A DNA stretch of 64,000 nucleotides from an uncultured Draconibacterium sp. (GTDB taxonomy: Bacteria > Bacteroidota > Bacteroidia > Bacteroidales > Prolixibacteraceae). The stretch is taken from assembly GCF_963674925.1 (NCBI RefSeq), contig NZ_OY771649.1, positions 1,488,001-1,552,000 on the forward strand, read 5' to 3'. Position numbers and translations under genes: made by a program. The notes under the pieces are model-generated. The model had not been told where the DNA came from, searched no databases, and saw nothing but the letters and a program-made list of their open reading frames with translations. Positions 9,265 to 17,059 of the stretch are shown here, piece after piece. Position 1 is the stretch's first letter. Each line of letters begins with the position of its first letter.

Positions 9265-10587
9265 CTACTTATTTAAAGGTAAAACACGAAATGAATCAAT
9301 ACGAATAAGTTCCCTTTCAGAACTACCATCAAACACAAACGATACAGAATATTGGCCCTCGGGGGTGTGATTTAAAGGAACAATAACTGTTTTGTATGTT
9401 TCCCACGACCCGGTTGTTCCGAAGGTTGCCCTGCCAATTTCAGGCCCATTTGGTTTAAAGGCTTTTACAACAATATCGCCTCCGTTGATATTATCGCAAG
9501 CGTAGGTAAATTCAATCTGAGCACTGTAGGGCATGTTTCTTATGTTTGTAAAATTCAGGTAATCGCCATTTTTAAGGTTACGAATAACAAACTGGTTTTC
9601 TTTAAACTCATACTTTTCGGGGCCATCGGGCATTCCCATAAACCATTCGGCCTGAATTGCCGGCCAGTTGGCATCAAATTGTCCTACCCCGTTTTCGGCA
9701 ATAATATCTTCCATTTGAGCAATTGTACCGTCTTTTTTATAATGCACATAGGCCAGCGAACAAAAGCGATAACGCCTGCGCATATCTTCTTTCAAAGCAG
9801 TATAATTTACAAAATTCTGGTTGTTAAAGTCGAAATAGCCCAGATGACCTTTTGCACTGGCTTCGCCAATGTACGTGTAGGGGCCATAAATGTTTTTTGA
9901 AATGGCGTAAGGGCTTCTCCACGAAAGGTAGTAATAATCGCCGTGTTTATGAATAAAAGAGGCATCAACAGGAATTACGCCTTTTGAATAATCGCCGATA
10001 ACCTCAAGCTTACGCGGCTCTTCTTTTAACGAAACCATATCATCGTTAAGCGCAACAATGTAGTAATTTATTTTTTTGTTTTTATGATTACCAAATGACA
10101 TGTAGGCTTGTCCATCGTCGTCAATAAACACGCAATTATCATATTCGTGCGCATCGGTAAGTTCTTCAGGCAGCAGGGGTGTTCCCAAAGCATCTTTCCA
10201 TGGTCCCCGGGGTGAATCGGCAATAGCTACGCCAGTGTTTTTATTAAAATTACTGAAATACCAATACCACTTTCCGTTTCTTTCAATACCGTGACCGGCA
10301 AAACAGTTATCACTCTCGCCCATGTATAAATCTTTGGGGTCGAGCATACTTTCAAACTCCCAGTGTACCAAATCGGTTGACGAAAAGCAACGCCAATAAG
10401 GCATAATAAAGGTTTGTATGTCGAAATTATAGGGTTCTACATCGGTGCCGCCAAAAGCATAAGCCCTTTCGCCCACTTGTACAATGTTTAAATCGGGCCA
10501 GGCAAATGGCGGATTAATTTGCCCCTGAACGTTTACTACCTGCATAAATAGTAACAAAATAGCGATAGGAAGAAATCTGATTTGCAT
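9265..10587 (-). CDS. GH43-like five-bladed propeller enzyme with C-terminal CBM6
   Basis: This is an exported protein of 440 residues. The leader is residues 1-22. The propeller spans about 28-310, followed by a CBM6-type beta-sandwich (about 325-437, including SWETYKTVIVPL and IRIDSFRVLP). Blade motifs of clan GH-F/GH43 are visible. EYDNCVFIDDDGQAYMSFG gives Asp150 at the pKa-modulator position. Where most GH43 enzymes have the catalytic acid in E-G-P, this protein has V-D-A-S (Asp208), and the first-blade D-P is replaced by W-P-D. The catalytic set is therefore unusual, and the protein may use Asp as acid or belong to a neighbouring family. It lies between GH78 and the sulfatases, and I infer a role in side-chain removal. 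No substrate can be assigned. Confidence 0.8.
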   Translation of the reverse strand: MQIRFLPIAILLLFMQVVNVQGQINPPFAWPDLNIVQVGERAYAFGGTDVEPYNFDIQTFIMPYWRCFSSTDLVHWEFESMLDPKDLYMGESDNCFAGHGIERNGKWYWYFSNFNKNTGVAIADSPRGPWKDALGTPLLPEELTDAHEYDNCVFIDDDGQAYMSFGNHKNKKINYYIVALNDDMVSLKEEPRKLEVIGDYSKGVIPVDASFIHKHGDYYYLSWRSPYAISKNIYGPYTYIGEASAKGHLGYFDFNNQNFVNYTALKEDMRRRYRFCSLAYVHYKKDGTIAQMEDIIAENGVGQFDANWPAIQAEWFMGMPDGPEKYEFKENQFVIRNLKNGDYLNFTNIRNMPYSAQIEFTYACDNINGGDIVVKAFKPNGPEIGRATFGTTGSWETYKTVIVPLNHTPEGQYSVSFVFDGSSERELIRIDSFRVLPLNK

Positions 10588-10633
10588 TTTACTTATCTTA
10601 ATTTTTATATAAACTTAGTTGATTATTTCAGTA

Positions 10634-13420
10634 TTATTTAGCTTGGTTGTACGCATTTTTATTCTTCTGAACCAAATTTGCAGAAGCTACTTCGATAGTA
10701 TAAACGCCGGAAAGCTGGTTCTGCAAAACAAAATACCTGTTGCCATCTTTCGAAGTTTTAACATCGTGAAATTTTAGAATTGAACCATTCACCAGTATCT
10801 CGCCCGCCGAAGCATTTACCGGAATATAAAAATCTGCCACACTGTTTGGAGGAACAGAAATACTCCACCGAAATTTTTGGTCGGTATTTTCCCAGCTGCT
10901 TTTTATAACTCCAAATGGTGAATTATAATTCGCTCTGGCATTTTTCAGAAAATTGAACATTCCAGGCTTAAATGTAATTCGTTTAAACCCCGGTTCTTCT
11001 TCAACGGGCCTTATTCCGGCAATTCCATAAAAAAACCATGCATCGAAACCAAACTGAATGCTGTGGTTGAACGAACGGCGTTGGTCATTCTTTTCAGGAT
11101 TGTCGTAATAATCATCCACAGGGAGTACTTCCCACATGGTAGTTGCATCGTAATGTTCCCACATGTACGGAAAACTGTTATACCCTGATTTGCTGAAAAT
11201 AAAATCGGCAGCCTCTTCGTTACCATATTCGCACAAAGCACTAAAAATCCGTCTGGTACCAAACATTCCGGTATGTATAAAACCGTCGTATTTCGTATTT
11301 ATATTTTCTACAATTGCATTCGACACCTCTTTTTCAAGTCCCTCCGGAACCAGCCCAAACTCCAAAGCCAGTGCATTGGCAGTCTGGCTGCCGTAACTTC
11401 TCGAATTTTCAGCAAAAAAATGTTGATTAAAACTTTGCTTCACTTCATTTTTCATTTTCCTGTAGAGAATTGCATCATCTTGTTTTCCTACAATTTTTGC
11501 AGTTTTAGAAAGAATGTCGATATCGAGGTAGTGAAATGCTGTTGAGGTTACAGGAATCGGGGTATCGACTGCTTTATGTGCCCCCGGCGGACACCAATCG
11601 CCCAAACCGTATTTAATTATTCCCTCCTCACCTTGCTCATGAATATAGTCAACCCATTGTTTCATCAGCGGATAAAAATCATTCAGTACACGGGTGTCGG
11701 CATAATAAACGTACAAAAGCCAGGGGAGCTGAACCACGGCTGTTCCCCAGTCTGCTGAAGCCATTCCGCTATTACGTTTACCCGGAGCAATCATAAAAGG
11801 AATTCCTGCGGGCTTTTCTTCAACCACACGGTCGTGAAAATTGGTTTTAAATGCTATTGTTGATTTGTTGATGTTTGCAGAGGAGCGAATATCGTATAAG
11901 TATTTTTTCAGAAAGGCATGGCTGTTGAAATTCTGAATTAATGTTGGGGCAACAACATGTGCATCGCCCAGCCACCCGCACTTCTCACGATGCGGGCAAT
12001 CGGTTGGGATGCCATGGAGGTTACTTCTAAGCGACCACAAACTCATTTTATGCAAGCGATTTATGGTTTCCGAAGAACAGGAGAAACTGCCACTTTGCTC
12101 CAAATCGGTATGCAGCACTTTCCCTGTCAATACCCCTTTCGATGGATTTTCAATACCTTCCAATTCAACATACCTAAAGCCATGATAAGTAAATCGGGGC
12201 ATCCATTTTTCGGTTGAATTTCCACTGCAGATATACGAATCGCACTGTTCCTGATTTGTGGCAAAAACACCGGTGCTTCTCATATCGAGCGTACTATCAG
12301 GATACAACTTTTCGGCATAACGCAAGGTAATTTTTGTTTCGGCCAAAGCTGATACATTTAGTTCAACCACACCGGCAAAGTTTTGGCCAAAATCAAATAT
12401 TGTTTTATCCCCGTTTCTGATGATTTTTTGTGCCTGTATGGTTTCTGTAACCCGAATGGGTTTAATGGTTTGAGGAATTACTTTGGGAGGAAACGATTTT
12501 GCCAGGCTGACCGGCAACCAATTCCCGTCAATTGAATTTTTTAAAACCGATTCTTTGGTTGCATTATAATGTTCACCTGCATAAATGTTGCTTCTTTCAA
12601 TCGGTCCGTTTGTCCACATCCAGTTCTCCCCGGTATCAATTATCTTCGAAGTTCCATCATTGAATGTTATTTGTAATGAGGCCACAACTTTTGGTTTCCC
12701 GTACGACATTGCCGGTGCCCACACCAGGTTTTGATTGTAAAAACCATCGCCTAGTAATATTTTAATTTCGTTGTCTTCATTGAACGATTCTGCCGGTACC
12801 GGATAATGCACATAAAATGCATATTCGTTGTAGTTTGTTTGAGCCGGATCAAGAACATGATCACCAATCTTTTCACCATTAATACACACTTCGTAATATC
12901 CAAGACCCGCTACCAGCAGTTGTGCATTTTTTATCTTTTCGCTATTCGCAATCTTAAAGGTTTTTCCAAACACCGGTTGTGCATTTGCTATATCTGCCTG
13001 ATAAGTAATCCATTTAGCATTCGTGTGTTTCGAAAGCTCATCCAGAAACCAGAAGTGTTCATACTCACTCCATTCCGATGTTTGGCCTTTATTACCGTTT
13101 ACCCTTACTCTCCACTTGTACTGTTTTCCCGGAGTTAGTTCTTCCCCGCTATATTTAATACCGAATTGCTTGTCTGAGTTTTCACTTTTCAAGTGCCAGT
13201 TAAAGCCCGATTCTTCTTCAGCTTCAACCATTTCTATTTCAAAGGCTGATTGTACAAAACTATCTATTTCGGACCGTGTCTTCCAACTAAATACAACTTC
13301 GGTATCCGTTAAATTGAAAGGATTCAAACTAACTTGCAAATCTCTTACTTTAAAATTTCTTGCCGGATTACAAGCAACAAAAACACTAATACACAATATT
13401 ATCAATATACTAATACGCAT
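10634..13420 (-). CDS. GH78 alpha-L-rhamnosidase
   Basis: This is a 928-residue exported alpha-L-rhamnosidase. The leader ends near Cys16 (SVFVAC), so it is a likely lipoprotein. Order of parts is an Fn3-like beta-sandwich (about 25-130, ending SEWSEYEHFWF), the GH78 N-terminal carbohydrate-binding domain (about 140-300), a concanavalin-like sandwich (about 320-430), the (alpha/alpha)6 catalytic domain (about 430-790) and a C-terminal beta-sandwich. The diagnostic motif DCPHREKCGWLGDA contains Glu479, which matches the general acid of the family. GH78 enzymes invert and release terminal alpha-L-rhamnose. A second rhamnosidase (GH106) sits at the other end of the locus, which makes rhamnose a likely component of the substrate. 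It is separated from the upstream lipoprotein gene by a strong hairpin at 13460-13485. Confidence 0.95.
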   Translation of the reverse strand: MRISILIILCISVFVACNPARNFKVRDLQVSLNPFNLTDTEVVFSWKTRSEIDSFVQSAFEIEMVEAEEESGFNWHLKSENSDKQFGIKYSGEELTPGKQYKWRVRVNGNKGQTSEWSEYEHFWFLDELSKHTNAKWITYQADIANAQPVFGKTFKIANSEKIKNAQLLVAGLGYYEVCINGEKIGDHVLDPAQTNYNEYAFYVHYPVPAESFNEDNEIKILLGDGFYNQNLVWAPAMSYGKPKVVASLQITFNDGTSKIIDTGENWMWTNGPIERSNIYAGEHYNATKESVLKNSIDGNWLPVSLAKSFPPKVIPQTIKPIRVTETIQAQKIIRNGDKTIFDFGQNFAGVVELNVSALAETKITLRYAEKLYPDSTLDMRSTGVFATNQEQCDSYICSGNSTEKWMPRFTYHGFRYVELEGIENPSKGVLTGKVLHTDLEQSGSFSCSSETINRLHKMSLWSLRSNLHGIPTDCPHREKCGWLGDAHVVAPTLIQNFNSHAFLKKYLYDIRSSANINKSTIAFKTNFHDRVVEEKPAGIPFMIAPGKRNSGMASADWGTAVVQLPWLLYVYYADTRVLNDFYPLMKQWVDYIHEQGEEGIIKYGLGDWCPPGAHKAVDTPIPVTSTAFHYLDIDILSKTAKIVGKQDDAILYRKMKNEVKQSFNQHFFAENSRSYGSQTANALALEFGLVPEGLEKEVSNAIVENINTKYDGFIHTGMFGTRRIFSALCEYGNEEAADFIFSKSGYNSFPYMWEHYDATTMWEVLPVDDYYDNPEKNDQRRSFNHSIQFGFDAWFFYGIAGIRPVEEEPGFKRITFKPGMFNFLKNARANYNSPFGVIKSSWENTDQKFRWSISVPPNSVADFYIPVNASAGEILVNGSILKFHDVKTSKDGNRYFVLQNQLSGVYTIEVASANLVQKNKNAYNQAK

Positions 13421-13459
13421 TCTTTAATATTAAAAGTAACGAAACAGAAAACTTTATAC

Positions 13460-13485
13460 GGCAGGGAAGTTTCAACTTCCCTGCC
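13460..13485. terminator. Strong intercistronic hairpin after the SusCD block
   Basis: This is a perfect 10-bp inverted repeat, GGCAGGGAAG with CTTCCCTGCC, around a 6-nt loop, in the 117-bp gap between the SusE/F-position lipoprotein and GH78. On the minus strand it is followed by GTATAAAGTTTTC rather than a clean T-run. It may therefore be a partial terminator or an mRNA-stabilising 3' structure that sets the ratio of transport to enzyme transcripts. Confidence 0.6.
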
Positions 13486-13537
13486 TATAAATGATTAAAT
13501 CACTTTTTCGAATAAGTTTTAACGATTCTCCTTTAAT

Positions 13538-15223
13538 TTATAAAGGTACAGTCATGTCTGTTAATGTATCGTAATTAAAACCTTTGAGGTATGGTCTTGG
13601 ATTTTCATCAATTTCAGGAACCGCTCGGATCTCCCAAATCTCTTCACTCATTTCGGGAAAATTGGTTAAATCATCCCACTGAGCAGAAGGGAGACCAACT
13701 GCCTCTGTCCCTGGCTCCAAATAATTGGTTTCTGAATCGTAATAAAGACCTGATGATTGCAGGGTAGCTCCAACATTCGCTGCAAGTATAACCTTTATAT
13801 TTTTTCCTTCTTTTCCAGGAGCAGGAACGATTGATCCAGCCATTAACACATTGTCCATGTTTATTTCTCCGGTAATTAAACCAATAATGCCACCATTGTG
13901 ATTATTGGGAGGATCGGCAATACCATCAACATACGAAACACAATTTATTAAATCGCCACCATTAACACGCCCTGCCAAACATCCTGACTGACCGCTTTGC
14001 ATGTGTGTTTTTCCCGCAACAAAACAATTCTCAATTCTACACGCTGTTCCTAATCCAACGATTACACCTGCATGATTGACGCCTGAAGCTGTAACAAAAT
14101 CGACATTTACCAGTCCGAGGTTTTTTACTGTTCCTCCGTTTAGTTGTGCAATAAAAGCTGTTTTTGGATTGGCCTGTTCGTTTATATAAAGCCCCGAAAT
14201 AAAATGATAATTACCATCTAAAATTCCGGCATAATCACTTATAGGCATAAACCCAGCACCACCATTCCAGCGACGTGTTTCCGCAGCATCAATATCGGCA
14301 ACAAGTTTCCACTCACCTCCCCATGCTGAGGCTTCTGTGCTCAGCCACTTTAATTCTGCAATTGTGGCAATTTCACCAGCAACAGCAGGCATTTTAGCAT
14401 CAGAAATATAGCCGTTATCAACATAACTGACGAATTCTTCTACAGAAGCCTGAAACACCAGGATTGGCGCATCGGCTGCAATTATCTCATCATCTGCAAG
14501 TAAAGCTTCAATTTCGTCAATATCAGCTTGTAACAATGCATAAACCTCTCTCTGCACTTTGGTAAATTCAGGTTTTACTATTTCCGACTCCAGCCAGGTA
14601 TAGTATTCTTTTGTCGTGCTAAACCGCTCTGTAATTCCATTAATATATGCATTTACCTCATCACTTGTGAGCTCGTTAAATTCTAATAATTCCTTTACAT
14701 TATCAACCTGTGCAATAATCGATAAGGCATTATAATCTCCGTCTTCTCCTGTTCCACATAACCAATCGTAAATTGCGGCAACTTCGCCGGCAGTACTGGC
14801 ATAAAGTTTGGCTTTCAATCGCTGTATTCCCGGATTTGTTGACCCTATCGTACTAAAATCGTCACCTACATACATTCCCCAAACAGAATCGATTGTAAAT
14901 TGAAGCTGTGTAAGCTGTTCCTGAATGAAAGCACCTGTCAACTCTTCATCGTCGATTCCATACTCATCGCCATCATAATCTCCCTGATAACCGTTGTTAC
15001 TAAAATAACTCTGCACTCCCTTTAATCTCACGTTATGTTCGCGCAATAAAACAAGTGCTTCGTTCCATTCATTTTCAGAAACAATAACAGGAATGGCTTC
15101 TTTTGTAACGTTGCCTATGCCAATAAGCATTGAATCGATGGGCTTAAACTCTTCTTTGCTGCAACTACCAAGAATGCTTGCTATAGCAAAAATAAAAAGC
15201 AGATATCTGTATTTTCGTTTCAT
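13538..15223 (-). CDS. GLUG-repeat surface lipoprotein in SusE/F position
   Basis: This is a 561-residue lipoprotein (ILGSC, Cys21) encoded directly after SusD. Residues about 30-285 are mostly helical and acidic and match no family I know. Residues about 290-480 look like a right-handed beta-helix of GLUG type. It opens with WKLVADIDAAE and GFMPISDYAGILDGNYH, then repeats of the form NLGLVNVDF, ENCFVAGKTH, GCLAGRVNGGDLINC and GGIIGLITGEINMDNV. The last part, about 480-561, contains the usual RPYLKGF tail. In Bacteroidota PULs this position encodes surface glycan-binding proteins, so I infer glycan capture at the cell surface. No catalytic residues are evident. GLUG repeats are also found in adhesins, which is the alternative. 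Confidence 0.75.
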   Translation of the reverse strand: MKRKYRYLLFIFAIASILGSCSKEEFKPIDSMLIGIGNVTKEAIPVIVSENEWNEALVLLREHNVRLKGVQSYFSNNGYQGDYDGDEYGIDDEELTGAFIQEQLTQLQFTIDSVWGMYVGDDFSTIGSTNPGIQRLKAKLYASTAGEVAAIYDWLCGTGEDGDYNALSIIAQVDNVKELLEFNELTSDEVNAYINGITERFSTTKEYYTWLESEIVKPEFTKVQREVYALLQADIDEIEALLADDEIIAADAPILVFQASVEEFVSYVDNGYISDAKMPAVAGEIATIAELKWLSTEASAWGGEWKLVADIDAAETRRWNGGAGFMPISDYAGILDGNYHFISGLYINEQANPKTAFIAQLNGGTVKNLGLVNVDFVTASGVNHAGVIVGLGTACRIENCFVAGKTHMQSGQSGCLAGRVNGGDLINCVSYVDGIADPPNNHNGGIIGLITGEINMDNVLMAGSIVPAPGKEGKNIKVILAANVGATLQSSGLYYDSETNYLEPGTEAVGLPSAQWDDLTNFPEMSEEIWEIRAVPEIDENPRPYLKGFNYDTLTDMTVPL

Positions 15224-15247
15224 TTCTAAAAGTTTTATATGATTAGT

Positions 15248-17032
15248 TTAATAATACTCCGAAGGCTGGCCAATTCCCGTTAAGCGTCTTGCCTCCTCAA
15301 CAGACAGTGGCAGGTAATAATACTTTTCGCTTCCGGCCTCTCTGGGGAGGTTAATTTTCACACGTTCATAGGAGAACTCACCATCATCGTCATTGTTGCT
15401 GCTGGTTATTTTCATTCCGGTAACAATGTTATTACCGCTTAAATCTTTCCACCTTCGCTGGTCGTAGAAACGATGCCCTTCAAAACAGAATTCTACCCGG
15501 CGTTCGTTCCGAATACGGGCCATAACAAAGGCCTTGGTATTTTGAAAACCCGGAACATCTTTTAATCCGGGCTGGCCGGCACGATTGCGAATTACATCAA
15601 GGGCATTAATGGCATCGTCTAAATTACCCAACTCACATTCAGCCTCAGCCAGGTTTAAATAAAGCTCTGCCATTCTGAAATAAATTTTTCGAGCCTGGGT
15701 ATTTCCCACGGTGCTTCCCCAGTAGGCCGCCTGCCTGAATTTTCGTCCGTAATATCCGGTAACCGAACGTCTTTTATCCGCTTCTTCCTGAGATAGAGGA
15801 TTAGCATTAAATCCTGTAAACTCTTTACCCTCGTATGTGTATATTACACTATTGGGGACACCTTGCGGCATACTCTTATACCTTCCATAATCGCAACCGT
15901 TAAATACAACTGCATAATTTAACCGGACATCTCTGTTTTTGTATATTTCATTACCTGCATTCTCGCTATATCCATTCGAAAAAGTGGGATTAACATGCTC
16001 TGAGTCATACTGACTTACGGGCAATGTACCATCCAGCATCTCAAAACAATCCACGAGTTCCTGCGATGGTACTGCTCCGCAGTTATTTGTACGGTCGTTG
16101 GTTAAGAAACCATATAAGTCGACACCATCGGATTTGTTGATTGCCTCCTGGTTATTCCCGCGGAAGAGAACTTCGATATTTTTTACATCAATGTTTTCGG
16201 TAAATAAATTCTGATAATCCTCAATGGAAATTAGCCCGTATTCTCCCTGCAAATTTGTTATTGCACCGGAACTATACTGTTTTGCAAGTTCCCACCAGTA
16301 TGTATCGTTGTTCTGATTATTTAGAGCACTTGCAGCATATAATGCAACCCTAGATTTTAATGCATGGGCAACTGCCAGGTTAATTTTACTGTATTCGCTC
16401 GGATATGCCGAACGTACCGGCAATATTTCATTGTTGATAACCTCATCCAGTTCTGCAATAATTTCTGCTGCTATCTCACCAAATTCCGGTCTAACGATGT
16501 CCTGAAATCCGTCATAATCATCATATATTACTTCACGGATAAACGGTAGTGGACCAAAATTCCGGATTAATTCGAAATGATACCACGCCCGCAGTACTTT
16601 TACTTCGTCCATCCATCGCTCAATATCAGCCGGACTAATTTTATCTTCGGGTACTTGCGATTGCGGCATGTATTCAAGAGCAAGGTTACATTTTCGTATT
16701 CCGCCCCAGTAACGGCCCCAAAGCCCGTTTGCAAATATGGTATTATCAGCCGACAAATTACCTGAATGCCAGTTGTAACAAGCTCCGCTACCGGCTCTTA
16801 CAGCATCGTCGGTGTATACTTCCAGCATTTCGCCTGAATGATGCGAAGTAAAATCATTGTCAAGATAACTATAAGCCTGGTCGCGAAAACCGTTGATTCC
16901 GCTTTCGCTTTTCAACAAGCGTTCGGTACTTAATTTATCTGAAGGAGTTTCGTCCAGAATATCCTGGCATGAAACCAATGCTCCAAACGCCAGAAGAACG
17001 AAGTAATATTTTTTAGTAAGAAAATTTTTCAT
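15248..17032 (-). CDS. SusD-like glycan-binding lipoprotein (pair 2)
   Basis: This is a 594-residue RagB/SusD family lipoprotein with lipobox VSC at Cys22. It shows the N-terminal ETPSDKLSTERLLKSESG signature, the helical TPR-like core with VKVLRAWYHFELIRNFGPLPFI, and the C-terminal SusD motifs FRMAELYLNLAEAECELG, ALDVIRNRAGQPG and RNERRVEFCFEGHRFYDQRRW. SusD proteins cap the SusC barrel and bind oligosaccharides at the outer surface. The gene follows the short SusC by 28 bp and precedes the GLUG lipoprotein. The fairly short spacers suggest one transcript of five genes (SusC-SusD-SusC-SusD-lipoprotein). Confidence 0.97.
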   Translation of the reverse strand: MKNFLTKKYYFVLLAFGALVSCQDILDETPSDKLSTERLLKSESGINGFRDQAYSYLDNDFTSHHSGEMLEVYTDDAVRAGSGACYNWHSGNLSADNTIFANGLWGRYWGGIRKCNLALEYMPQSQVPEDKISPADIERWMDEVKVLRAWYHFELIRNFGPLPFIREVIYDDYDGFQDIVRPEFGEIAAEIIAELDEVINNEILPVRSAYPSEYSKINLAVAHALKSRVALYAASALNNQNNDTYWWELAKQYSSGAITNLQGEYGLISIEDYQNLFTENIDVKNIEVLFRGNNQEAINKSDGVDLYGFLTNDRTNNCGAVPSQELVDCFEMLDGTLPVSQYDSEHVNPTFSNGYSENAGNEIYKNRDVRLNYAVVFNGCDYGRYKSMPQGVPNSVIYTYEGKEFTGFNANPLSQEEADKRRSVTGYYGRKFRQAAYWGSTVGNTQARKIYFRMAELYLNLAEAECELGNLDDAINALDVIRNRAGQPGLKDVPGFQNTKAFVMARIRNERRVEFCFEGHRFYDQRRWKDLSGNNIVTGMKITSSNNDDDGEFSYERVKINLPREAGSEKYYYLPLSVEEARRLTGIGQPSEYY

Positions 17033-17059
17033 GTCTAATTTGTCTAAAATTTTTCCAAA

